Assembly: GCA_964617875.1 (NCBI GenBank)
Contig: CAZUAI010000020.1
Coordinates: 1 to 64,000, forward strand
Length of the DNA: 64,000 bases
Origin: CAZMVY01 sp964617875
GTDB taxonomy: Bacteria; Planctomycetota; Phycisphaerae; UBA1845; PWPN01
Reading direction: 5' to 3'
The notes under the pieces were generated by a model. That model was given only the letters and a program-made list of their open reading frames with translations. It made no database searches and was not told where the DNA came from. A program made the position numbers and the translations under genes. Position 1 is the stretch's first letter. Each line of letters begins with the position of its first letter. Shown here one piece after another: positions 43,756 to 52,645 of the stretch.

Positions 43756-46700
43756 ATGATGCGTTCTTCGTCCACATTCACCACACCGGCCGTATCCGCC
43801 CGTTCGTTGGCCGGGCGTGCCTTTCGCTCCGGCGGCCTGGCGGTCGCCCTTGCGGCAATCCTCGGCGGCTGTTCGCCGGACATCGTGTCGCAGCTCGTGG
43901 GCCGGCAGACGCCGGACACGAAGGTGACGCAGATCTCGCCGGGTCAGGGCCCGGCGGCCGGTGGCACCAGAGTGACGATCGTGGGTGAGGGTTTCGGCGC
44001 CGACGCCGGCGTCCTGTTCGGAGCCACTTCGGCGGCGCAGGTCACCGTATTCAACGGCAAGCTGATCGAGGCCGTCACGCCCCCCGGCCCGGTCGGCGCG
44101 GTGGATGTCACGATCCTGTCGACCGGCGGAAAGGCCTTCGTTGTGTCGGCCGGGTACGAGTATGTCAAGGCGGACGAGCCCGCGAAACCCGCGCCGGCGG
44201 AGATTGCCTCGGTCGCGCCGACCAGGGGACCGTCCGCGGGCGGCACGGTCGTCACAATCATCGGGGCGGGCTTCAGGTCCGACACCCTCGTGCAGTTCGG
44301 TGGGCAGCTCGCGACATCGACCAGCGTGCTCAACAGCCAGGTCATCACGGCGGTCACGCCCGCGCACGCGCCCGGTCTCGTCAATGTGGCGCTCGTGACG
44401 CCCGGCGAATCGACGCTCACCCTCACCGCCGTGTTCGAGTTCACAGCGCCCGTCGATCCCGGCGCCGCGCCGCGCGTGGTCGGCGCCATCGCGACGTCGA
44501 ACAAGGGCGTGCAGGTCGTATTCAGCAAACCGATGGGCGCCGAAGCAGGGATTGCGGCCAACTACGAGATTCGAGGAACGGGCACGGCGTTCCTCGTGGT
44601 CACTCAGGCCGCCCTCCGCAGCGGCGACCCCACCATCGTCGATCTGACCACGCTCGGACAGGCGGCGGACATCTACACGCTGCACGTCAGCGGCGTGAAG
44701 GACATGTTCGGTCAGAACATCGCTTCGCCCAGCGGAATCGAAACGCTGCCCGGGGCGAACGACCCCAGCCGCGCGAAGTTCGCCGGCATCCCGCCGGGGA
44801 GCCGCCCCGAGCAGATTGACTCCGACGGCGACGGCCTGGCCGACTGGTTTGAAATGGCCGGATGGGACATCATGGTCACGGCCGTGAATGGCAACAGGAC
44901 GACCATGCACGTCACCAGCGATCCGTTCAACCCCGACACCGACGGCGACGGCCTCACCGACGCCGAGGAGAATGCGAACGGCTTTGCTCCCCGCTCGGAC
45001 GATACCGACGCCGACCTGGTGTCGGACTACGAAGAGTTCAACGAGTGGTACAGCGATCCGACCAATCAGGATACCGACGGGGACGGAATCAGCGACTACC
45101 TGGAAACCTCGTTCTTCAAGACCTCGCCGATCCTCGCAGACACTGACGGCGACCAGTGGACGGACAGCGACGAACTCTTCAATCGCAATCGCAACCCGCG
45201 GCGCAGCGACATTCCGCTGCCGCAGATCCGCGTCGGCACGATCGGCATCTACATCAAGGAAACCTACAGCTACACCGACGAGCGCGGCGCCACCCATTCC
45301 GACTTCACGGCCAAAACCACCACGCTGAGCCAGAGCACGTCGCGGACGCAGAGCACGAGCGACACGCAGTCCAGCGAGAACACCGACAAGTACAGCCAGG
45401 AACTCGGCACCGAATTCACCGTCGGCGGCGAGGATCCGTTCGGCGGCTTCAAGATCGAGGCCAAGGTCGGATTCGAGCAGACGCGGCAGCGCGGTTATGA
45501 ATCGACCGTCAGCAACGAATCGACGGTCGCCTCCTCGCAGGATTTCCAGGAGTCGCGGCAATTCGGCTCGACGTTCAGCGAGAATCGCTCCTACTCCCGA
45601 ACGATCGACGAGGCCGCGCTCAGCATGGACGTGACGATTTCCAACATCGGCGACGTGGCGTTCACGATCAGCGACCTGGAACTCTCCGCCTTCGTGCGCG
45701 ATCCGCAGCGACGCGAAAACGTGCCTCTCGCGACCCTCCTTTCGCAACGCGAGATCCAGACCGGCCAGCGGCAGGAGTACAACCTCGGACCGTTCGATAC
45801 CGACCGTGGACCGTTCGTCTTCAAGGACGTCCAGCTCTTCCCCAACGTCGCGGATGACCTGCGCAAGAACCCGCAGGCCGTGACGGTCAAGATCGCAAAC
45901 TTCAACATTCGCGACGAGTCCGGACGCCTGTTCGCCTTCTCGTCGCAGGACATCAACGATCGCACCGCCGGCATCATCGTTGACTACGGCAACGGCGAGG
46001 TGGAGGCCTACCGCGTCGCCACCGCGAACAGGTTCGACGCCAACGGTCTGCCTCTGGGCATCACCATGCGCACCGCGCTCGCCGACATCCTCGGCATCCG
46101 GCAGACGCCCGGCGGCGACATCCCCGTCACCCCCGCAAACGCCAAGACCGATGCCATCCGAAACACGTTCGGCACGGGGCACGACGCGCAGAACGTCGAG
46201 ATCCTGACGCGGGTCCGCGGCATTCAGACCACGCTGGGCGGACCCGCCCGCGATCGCAAGTTCTGGGCGATCATCGCCTCCGCCCCGATCCCCGCCGACA
46301 CGAACTTCACCGATATCGTGCTCAAGGCCGGCCAGAACTACTCGCTGCAATTCGTGGCCGACCGCGACGGCGACGGCCTCTTCGCCAGCGTCGAGTTCCT
46401 GTACGGCTCCTCGGACGAAAACCCCGACACGGATGGCGACGGCATCAGCGACTACGATGAAGTGCGAGTCGGCTGGACACTTGGCATCCCCGGCGCCGAG
46501 CGACGTGTCTATTCCGCTCCGACGCTCGCAGACTCGGACGGCGACGGACTGACCGACCTCCAGGAACGCGAGCTGCGGACCGACCCGCGCCATCGCGACA
46601 GCGACGACGACGGCATTCCCGACAAGACCGAGGTGGCCGGATACGAACTCGTCCTGTTCGACGGAAACGACGACCCCACCGACAATCCCGTGGTACGGGT

Positions 46701-48240
46701 CACGCCCTACACCGACGCGGCGATCATCGACGGGGGCAACGGAGTGGCCAATACGGCGGTTCCGGCCGGCAGCGATGACATTCAGGTCATACCCGTCGGC
46801 TACGCCGTGCAACCCGGCGACGTTGTGATCCTGCCGGGCCCGAACGGCAAGATCGACTCCACGCCCGCAGAGGACGACTTCATCGACGCCGGTCAGAAAA
46901 TCATCGACGGCGGGAACGGAAAGGTGAATACGTCCGTCGCTCCCGGCTCGGATGACATCCAGTTGTTCCCGCTGAATGCGGCGGTGCCGGCGGGCACGCC
47001 CATCATCGCGGCGGGCCTGAACGGCCGCATCGACACGACCCCCGCGGGCGACGACCGCAAACGGGCGGCGCACGGAAACTACTTCGCGAGCGATCCGCTG
47101 CGACGAGACACCGATGCCGACTCCCTGCCCGACGGACGTGAGGTCTTCCTCGGCAGTGACCCCAACAACCCCGGTGACGCCGGCACCGTTCTCGACACGG
47201 ACTTCGACGGCTTGGTCGATGCCGAAGAAACCAACGGCTGGGACATCGTCGTCAACGGCGTCACGCGTCACGTGACGTCCGACCCACTGAAGGCGGACAC
47301 CGACGGCGACGGCCTGCCCGACCTCATGGAACGCATCTTCCGCATGGATCCACGTCTGCGCGACACGGACGCCGACGGCCTGCCCGACCGCATCGAGCTG
47401 GATCCGGCACCGACGAACCCCGCCCGCACGTACTTCCCGGCGGGCACGTACGAAGACTTCGTGGCGCGGTGCGCCAAGGCGCAGGATTGCTCGTATACGC
47501 CCCCGGCGCATCCGATCGGCACGAACCCCCTCAGAGCCGACACGGACAGCGACGGCATCAGCGACGGCGACGAAATCAACAGGACATGGCTCGTCCGCGT
47601 CTTCGCACAGGCGGATCGTGAGGTGCGATCCGATCCGTTCCTGGCCGACAAGGACCAGGACGGGCTGAATGACTCGCAGGAACGGTTCTACGGCACCGAC
47701 CCGGAGAACTCCGACACCGACGGCGACCGCGCCGCCGTCGGCGGCAACACCGCGAATGACGGATACGAGGTGCTGACACGCCACACCAATCCGCTCAAGC
47801 CGGACGAAAGAGTCACCGTGACGCTCACCAATGTCTACATCAACGGTGACTGCGACGGCAATGCCGTCGGACTGCCCGGTATCGAACTCGAAGGCGGCGG
47901 CGTGTACCTCATCAGGCCCGACGGAACGACCGTGACGCTCGACACCGAGTTCGGCTGCATGGCCGAATACAGCGGCAGCGTCGAGACCGGCGTACGTCAT
48001 ACGTACGGCTCCGCCAACTCGGCGTCGTTCGTTCTCGAAATCGGTCAGTCCTATCGCGTGTACAGCGGCACGTTCAAGGACCACGACGACCTGGGCTGCG
48101 GTGTGCACACGCTCGACGACACGATCGGGAGCTTCGACGAGACGTTCACGTATCCCTCGATCAGGGGGAATTACGCGTTCACGGTCACTGCCGACTCGGA
48201 TTGCGGCTTGACCACGAATGCCACGATCAGCGTGGAGTAG
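43756..48240 (+). CDS. Giant calcium-repeat lipoprotein with protective-antigen-like central region
   Basis: 1494 residues; GAGGAG precedes ATG 43756. A signal peptide ends in the lipobox AAILGGC (Cys 39), so it is membrane-anchored. Two IPT/TIG domains (~55-235) and an SbsA/Big-like domain (~236-345) follow. Calcium loops of the type DTDGDGLTDAEE occupy ~355-475. Residues ~495-615 are rich in alternating Ser/Thr, starting YSYTDERGATHSDFTAKTTT, then TSRTQSTSDTQSSENTD, and lead to LSMDVTISNIGDVAFTISDL. This resembles domain 2 of anthrax protective antigen as I recall it. More calcium loops lie at ~870-960 and ~1118-1325, including DTDFDGLVDAEETNGWDIVV, close to the antigen's calcium motif. An internal duplication is at ~989-1101. 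The beta-rich end (~1355-1494) has four cysteines. Pore function is only inferred. Confidence 0.8.
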   Translation: MMRSSSTFTTPAVSARSLAGRAFRSGGLAVALAAILGGCSPDIVSQLVGRQTPDTKVTQISPGQGPAAGGTRVTIVGEGFGADAGVLFGATSAAQVTVFNGKLIEAVTPPGPVGAVDVTILSTGGKAFVVSAGYEYVKADEPAKPAPAEIASVAPTRGPSAGGTVVTIIGAGFRSDTLVQFGGQLATSTSVLNSQVITAVTPAHAPGLVNVALVTPGESTLTLTAVFEFTAPVDPGAAPRVVGAIATSNKGVQVVFSKPMGAEAGIAANYEIRGTGTAFLVVTQAALRSGDPTIVDLTTLGQAADIYTLHVSGVKDMFGQNIASPSGIETLPGANDPSRAKFAGIPPGSRPEQIDSDGDGLADWFEMAGWDIMVTAVNGNRTTMHVTSDPFNPDTDGDGLTDAEENANGFAPRSDDTDADLVSDYEEFNEWYSDPTNQDTDGDGISDYLETSFFKTSPILADTDGDQWTDSDELFNRNRNPRRSDIPLPQIRVGTIGIYIKETYSYTDERGATHSDFTAKTTTLSQSTSRTQSTSDTQSSENTDKYSQELGTEFTVGGEDPFGGFKIEAKVGFEQTRQRGYESTVSNESTVASSQDFQESRQFGSTFSENRSYSRTIDEAALSMDVTISNIGDVAFTISDLELSAFVRDPQRRENVPLATLLSQREIQTGQRQEYNLGPFDTDRGPFVFKDVQLFPNVADDLRKNPQAVTVKIANFNIRDESGRLFAFSSQDINDRTAGIIVDYGNGEVEAYRVATANRFDANGLPLGITMRTALADILGIRQTPGGDIPVTPANAKTDAIRNTFGTGHDAQNVEILTRVRGIQTTLGGPARDRKFWAIIASAPIPADTNFTDIVLKAGQNYSLQFVADRDGDGLFASVEFLYGSSDENPDTDGDGISDYDEVRVGWTLGIPGAERRVYSAPTLADSDGDGLTDLQERELRTDPRHRDSDDDGIPDKTEVAGYELVLFDGNDDPTDNPVVRVTPYTDAAIIDGGNGVANTAVPAGSDDIQVIPVGYAVQPGDVVILPGPNGKIDSTPAEDDFIDAGQKIIDGGNGKVNTSVAPGSDDIQLFPLNAAVPAGTPIIAAGLNGRIDTTPAGDDRKRAAHGNYFASDPLRRDTDADSLPDGREVFLGSDPNNPGDAGTVLDTDFDGLVDAEETNGWDIVVNGVTRHVTSDPLKADTDGDGLPDLMERIFRMDPRLRDTDADGLPDRIELDPAPTNPARTYFPAGTYEDFVARCAKAQDCSYTPPAHPIGTNPLRADTDSDGISDGDEINRTWLVRVFAQADREVRSDPFLADKDQDGLNDSQERFYGTDPENSDTDGDRAAVGGNTANDGYEVLTRHTNPLKPDERVTVTLTNVYINGDCDGNAVGLPGIELEGGGVYLIRPDGTTVTLDTEFGCMAEYSGSVETGVRHTYGSANSASFVLEIGQSYRVYSGTFKDHDDLGCGVHTLDDTIGSFDETFTYPSIRGNYAFTVTADSDCGLTTNATISVE
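46720..47058 (+). repeat. Internal duplication of about 55 codons in the large lipoprotein
   Basis: Two units share IIDGGNGxxNT, PAGSDDIQ, then AV..G and IDxTPAxDD. One runs from about 46720 to 46890 and the other to 47058. They sit between two calcium-loop blocks and look like a small beta-repeat domain. Confidence 0.7.
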
Positions 48241-48244
48241 TCGT

Positions 48245-49423
48245 ATGTCGCCTCGAGCATGCTGGATTGTGGCAATCCTGCTCGTCGCCGTCGCGGCCGG
48301 TTGCGGCGACCCGGCCGCCGGGGACTATGGCCGCGAATACGGCAAGGCCGCCGGCCTGAACGCCCCTCCGGCTGCCGCCGGCGATCAGGCCACGCCCGTT
48401 CCCGCCGCGGACAGCGGGGCAAACGGCACTGCGTCGGCTTCCATTGTGGACAGCGCCGGCCCGCGCGGACCATCCGGTTACACCGAAGACGAGCTCTCGT
48501 TCCTGACATTGCTCTTCAACGGCTCGCTCGACTGGATCACGCGGAATGATCTCGACCTGGACGGCATCCCCAACCTGGTCGATCGCGACATTGACGGCGA
48601 CGGCATCGTAAACGCGAGCGACGACGACGTCGACGGCGACGGCCTGCTCAACGGCGTGGATCCCGACGTCGATGGCGACGGCCTGCTCAACGGCGTCGAT
48701 CCCGATATCGACGGCGACGGCATCCCCAACGGCTCCGACTACGATGTCGATGGCGACGGAGTGTCGAACCTCGGCGACCCCGATATCGACGGCGACGGGA
48801 TCCCCAACGCGATCGATCCGGACATCGACGGCGACGGCATCCTCAATATCGCCGACCCGGACATGGACGGCGACGGCATCCTCAACGCCGCCGATCAGGA
48901 CATCGATGGGGATGGCATCGCCAACGAGGCCGACAACGACGAGGACGGCGATGGCATCGCGAACAGGGATGACGACGACATCGACGGCGACGGAAAGAAG
49001 AACGCCGACGACGATGACGTCGATGGCGACGGCAGGAAGAACGCTGACGACAACGACGTCGACAACGACGGGATCGTGAACAAGGACGACCCCGATGTCG
49101 ATGGCGACGGGATCCCGAACGGCGTGGATAACGACACCGATGGCGACGGCGTGATCAACGGGAACGATCTCGACGTCGACGGCGACGGAATCCCGAATAT
49201 GGCGGATCAGGATGTGGACGGCGACGGCGTCATCAATCTCAGCGACCCCGATGTCGACGGCGACCGGATTCCGAACCAGACCGATTCGGACGTGGACGGC
49301 GATCAGATCCCCAACCACTCCGATCCGGACATCGACGGCGACGGAATCCCCAACAATGCCGATGACGACATGGACGGCGACGGCATCGTCAACGCCAACG
49401 ACGCGGACGCCGACGGCGTCTGA
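48245..49423 (+). CDS. Lipoprotein with 22 tandem calcium-binding 13-residue repeats
   Basis: 392 residues. GGAG overlaps the stop of the preceding lipoprotein gene, so the two are coupled and four bases apart. The signal ends in the lipobox VAVAAGC (Cys 20). Residues 21-101 are a polar linker. From 102 to 387 there are 22 perfect-length 13-residue units of the type DIDGDGIPNAIDP, followed by a partial DADGV. The unit matches thrombospondin type-3 calcium loops. Such a tract binds many calcium ions and probably forms a rigid stalk on the cell surface. Lys/Asp-rich units (DGKKNADDD) lie in the middle. No other domain is present. Confidence 0.88.
   Translation: MSPRACWIVAILLVAVAAGCGDPAAGDYGREYGKAAGLNAPPAAAGDQATPVPAADSGANGTASASIVDSAGPRGPSGYTEDELSFLTLLFNGSLDWITRNDLDLDGIPNLVDRDIDGDGIVNASDDDVDGDGLLNGVDPDVDGDGLLNGVDPDIDGDGIPNGSDYDVDGDGVSNLGDPDIDGDGIPNAIDPDIDGDGILNIADPDMDGDGILNAADQDIDGDGIANEADNDEDGDGIANRDDDDIDGDGKKNADDDDVDGDGRKNADDNDVDNDGIVNKDDPDVDGDGIPNGVDNDTDGDGVINGNDLDVDGDGIPNMADQDVDGDGVINLSDPDVDGDRIPNQTDSDVDGDQIPNHSDPDIDGDGIPNNADDDMDGDGIVNANDADADGV
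48548..49420 (+). repeat. 39-bp tandem repeat array within a coding region
   Basis: Twenty-two units of 39 bases encode the 13-residue calcium loops. Units 3 and 4 are nearly identical at DNA level. Such arrays change length by recombination. Confidence 0.85.
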
Positions 49424-49636
49424 CGCAGAATCGCCGCATCACGCTTTCCGGCGACACATTCTCTCTTCGGACAGCGATCCGGCCGCGGGAATCGACGCCG
49501 TTACCCCCTTGTCCCCGCGGCGGACCGTGGGCCGCTTGCCGCGACGCGGGTCTGCCTGCTATCCTTGACGGGTTGGCACTCGGATTCGAAACCAACGCCG
49601 CTCGGCCGACCGGCCACGCTTGGAGAATTGACGACG

Positions 49637-52252
49637 ATGACCAGTCCGCAGCTCAGTACCGGCCTTCCGGGGCTCGACCACATGCTCAAGGGGCTGATTC
49701 CCGGCGACAACGTCGTGTGGCAGGTGGACGCGATCGAGGAGTACGCGCCGTTTGTGGCGCCGTACTGCCGTTACGCCGTCGCGACCGGCAGGAGGCTGAT
49801 CTACTTCCGCTTCGCCTCGCATCCCCCGCTCGTCTCCGAGGCGGACGGCGCCACGGTGTACCGCCTTCGCCCCGAGGACGGCTTCGAGACGTTCCTCACG
49901 GACATCCACCGGGTCATCGAGGAGACCGGCCGGGGCGGCTACTACGTCTTCGACTGCCTCTCCGAACTGGCCGTCGCCTGGTACAGCGACCAGATGCTGG
50001 CCAACTTCTTCATGCTCACCTGCCCGTACCTGTACGATGAAGAGGCGATCGCCTACTTTGCCATCCTGAAGAATTACCACTCGTTCTACGCCACGACGCC
50101 GATCGCCGACACCGCCCAGGTCTGGATCGACACGTACCGCCACAAGGGCCGGCTCTACGTCTATCCGCTCAAGGTGCAGCAGCGCTATTCGCCTACGATG
50201 TACATGCTGCACGTCTGGGAGGGCGACGAGTTCCTGCCGGCGACCGAGAGCGCCGTCGTCGCCGAGATCCTCACGTCGGTCCCCTGGCTGAAGCTCGGGG
50301 CGAGCACCTTCCGCCTCGGCGTGTGGCACCGGACGTTCCTCCAGGCGGAAGAAGTCGGCGATCCCGTCGAGCGGCCCGACTGCCCCGTCCATGAGGCCGA
50401 CGAGGTCACGCACCGCCTGATGCGGATGGCCGTTTCGCGCGACGAACGCATGTCGTGCCTCGCGGAGAAATACCTGAAGCTCTCCGATCTGCTCGAGATC
50501 GGAAAGCGGATGATCGGCACCGGCCTCATCGGCGGCAAGTCCGTCGGCATGCTCGTCGCCCGGGCCATCCTGAAGCACGCGCACCCGCGGTGGAACGACC
50601 TGCTCGAACCGCACGACTCGTTCTACATCGGCTCGGACGTGTTCTACACGTTCCTCGTGCGCAACGGGATCTGGTGGCTTCGCCAGCAGCAGCGCGACCC
50701 GGAGACCTTCCTGCACGGCGCCGAGCGCGCCCGGCAGCGCATCCTGATGGGCACCTTCCCCGATTACATCATGAAGCAGTTCGAGAACATGCTCGACTAC
50801 TTCGGCCAGTCCCCGATCATCGTGCGGTCGAGCAGCCTTCTCGAGGACGCCTTCGGCAACTCCTTCGCCGGAAAGTACGAGAGCGTCTTCTGCGCGAACC
50901 AGGGTCCCCACCAGAAGCGGCTCGAGGACTTCCTCTCCGCCGTCCGCACCATCTACGCCAGCACCATGAGCGAAAAGGCCCTCCGCTACCGCGCCCAGCG
51001 GGGCATCCTCGACAAGGACGAGCAGATGTCGCTCCTCGTGCAGCGCGTCTCGGGAGCGATGTACGGCAACCGGTTCTTCCCGCAACTCGCCGGGGTCGGG
51101 TTCTCGTACAACGCGTACGTCTGGAACGAGGAGATCGATCCCAAGGCCGGCGTCCTCCGGCTCGTGTTCGGCCTCGGCACGCGCGCCGTGGACCGCGCCG
51201 ACGACGACTATACGCGCGTCGTCGCGCTCAACGCCCCCCACCGCCGGCCCGAAAGCGGCATCGACGAGGTCCGCCAGTACGCCCAGCGGCACGTCGATGT
51301 GCTCGATCTCCAGGCCAACCAGCTGGTCTCGAACGAGTTCGTCGACGTCGCCCGCGAAAGCCGCGGCATCCCGCTCGCCATGTTCGCCTCCCGCGATGAG
51401 GCGGTCGACCGGTACGCCTCCGAGACCGGCCGCACCGACCTCTTTCCGTGGTTCCTGACGTTCGACAAGCTGCTCTCGGAAACAAACTTCGTGCAGGACA
51501 TGCGCGACATGCTGGCCTCGCTGGAAAAGGCGTACGGCTGCCCCGTGGATACGGAGTTCACGGCGAACTTCTTCGGCGACGGCACGTACCGGATCAACCT
51601 GGTGCAGTGCCGGCCGCTGCCGGTGACGGCCAGCGGCACCACGGCCGACCTGCCGGAGCGAATCGAGGACGACGACCTCGTCCTGGAGGCCCGCGGGGCG
51701 GTCATCGGCGAAAGCCGGCTGAGCGCCGTGGACCGGCTGATTTACGTGGTGCCTGCCGTATACGGGAAGCTGCCCGTGAACGAACGGTACGCCATCGCAC
51801 GGCTCATCGGCCGGCTCACGCATGCGAACGGCTCGCGCCGGGCCGGCACGATCATGCTGATGGGCCCCGGCCGCTGGGGCACGACGACGCCGTCGCTGGG
51901 CATCCCGGTGTCGTTCGCCGAGATCAACACGGTGTCCATCCTCTGCGAAATCGTGGCGATGCGGGAGGACCTCATCCCCGACGTGTCGCTCGGGACGCAC
52001 TTTTTCAATGAGATCGTCGAGATGAACATGCTGTACCTCGCCCTCTTTCCCGACCGCGAGGGCAACCGGCTGAACGACGATCTCCTCCTGCGGGCGCCGA
52101 ACCGGCTGGCCGATCTGGCCCCCGACGCCGCCGGACGCTCGGACGTCATCCGCGTGATCGACGCCGCCGACCTGTCCCCCGGCACGGTCCTCAAGCTCAA
52201 CGCCAACACGCTGAAGCAGAAAGTCGTGTGCTACGTCGACCACGACGGCTGA
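49637..52252 (+). CDS. KaiC/RecA-like domain fused to a PEP synthase (PPDK N-terminal)-like domain
   Basis: 871 residues from ATG 49637. Residues 1-250 start with STGLPGLDHMLKGLIPGDNV, the KaiC/RadA layout, but the Walker A lysine is absent, so nucleotide hydrolysis there is doubtful. Residues ~295-640 match the ATP-grasp part of PEP synthase/PPDK: GTGLIGGKSVGMLVARAIL, IIVRSSSLLEDAFGNSFAGK, YESVFCANQG and a late FFGDGTYRINLVQCRPLPV. The swivelling phospho-His and PEP-binding domains of the true enzymes are missing. The C-terminal ~230 residues contain LMGPGRWGTTTPSLGIPV. It may be a phosphotransfer or regulatory protein. The gene stands alone on the plus strand. Confidence 0.8.
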   Translation: MTSPQLSTGLPGLDHMLKGLIPGDNVVWQVDAIEEYAPFVAPYCRYAVATGRRLIYFRFASHPPLVSEADGATVYRLRPEDGFETFLTDIHRVIEETGRGGYYVFDCLSELAVAWYSDQMLANFFMLTCPYLYDEEAIAYFAILKNYHSFYATTPIADTAQVWIDTYRHKGRLYVYPLKVQQRYSPTMYMLHVWEGDEFLPATESAVVAEILTSVPWLKLGASTFRLGVWHRTFLQAEEVGDPVERPDCPVHEADEVTHRLMRMAVSRDERMSCLAEKYLKLSDLLEIGKRMIGTGLIGGKSVGMLVARAILKHAHPRWNDLLEPHDSFYIGSDVFYTFLVRNGIWWLRQQQRDPETFLHGAERARQRILMGTFPDYIMKQFENMLDYFGQSPIIVRSSSLLEDAFGNSFAGKYESVFCANQGPHQKRLEDFLSAVRTIYASTMSEKALRYRAQRGILDKDEQMSLLVQRVSGAMYGNRFFPQLAGVGFSYNAYVWNEEIDPKAGVLRLVFGLGTRAVDRADDDYTRVVALNAPHRRPESGIDEVRQYAQRHVDVLDLQANQLVSNEFVDVARESRGIPLAMFASRDEAVDRYASETGRTDLFPWFLTFDKLLSETNFVQDMRDMLASLEKAYGCPVDTEFTANFFGDGTYRINLVQCRPLPVTASGTTADLPERIEDDDLVLEARGAVIGESRLSAVDRLIYVVPAVYGKLPVNERYAIARLIGRLTHANGSRRAGTIMLMGPGRWGTTTPSLGIPVSFAEINTVSILCEIVAMREDLIPDVSLGTHFFNEIVEMNMLYLALFPDREGNRLNDDLLLRAPNRLADLAPDAAGRSDVIRVIDAADLSPGTVLKLNANTLKQKVVCYVDHDG

Positions 52253-52645
52253 ACCGTTGGTTTTCCTTCTTGCGTCCCTGGTTAGAATATCCCGTCGCGG
52301 GCGATGGTATCCTGTTCAAAGACGCGAGCCGCACGATGGTCGTTGCGTGCTTCCGGGTGCATTCATGAGGATCGCCGGCAGGCGTTGACGACGGCCCGCA
52401 AAGGGAGCGGGCCGCGCGACGGCGCCCGCAATCCACGCGGCCGAACGACGCGGCCGCCAACTCTCCGGCTTCCCGACATCCCGTCCTGTGAGATCGGACG
52501 CTGGCAGTCGACGTCCGAACAGGAAAAAAAGAAGAACCTCCCCGCACTGCCCATACGGAGAGGTTCTTGCGTTGCTTCGGCAGTCACGCCGCCGGGGGAG
52601 AGCAGACTGGCGGCGTGCTTTGCATGCGGCGATCACGCAATCGCG
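52253..52645. other. Intergenic region with terminator, no gene seen
   Basis: 393 bases. TAGAAT at 52283-52288 resembles -10 boxes elsewhere in the window but has no good -35. A minus-strand terminator lies at 52521-52568. The rest shows no convincing coding sequence on either strand. Confidence 0.45.
52521..52568 (-). terminator. Rho-independent terminator of the PEP-CTERM gene
   Basis: On the minus strand AAGAACCTC (52568-52560) pairs with GAGGTTCTT (52540-52532) and is followed by CTTTTTTT. It lies about 80 bases after the PEP-CTERM stop. Confidence 0.75.

Noticed and set aside
43720..48108. Open frame of about 1460 codons on the minus strand, antisense to the large lipoprotein
   Set aside because: It is a by-product of high GC and third-position bias; its translation is Val/Arg/Gly-rich with no domain, and the plus strand has clear domains and a signal.
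48548..49420. Regular tandem repeats considered as CRISPR or satellite DNA
   Set aside because: The 39-bp unit lacks spacers and is in frame, coding for calcium-binding loops.
49559..52243. Minus-strand frame opposite the KaiC/PPDK fusion
   Set aside because: Val/His/Arg-rich shadow without motifs; the plus strand matches known domains.
52532..52568. Inverted repeat considered as a terminator for the plus-strand KaiC/PPDK gene
   Set aside because: The T-run lies on the minus-strand side only, and the stem is 280 bases after that gene.
52304..52645. Possible small genes on either strand in the gap
   Set aside because: Frames are Arg/Ser-rich with no ribosome-binding site or conserved motif.
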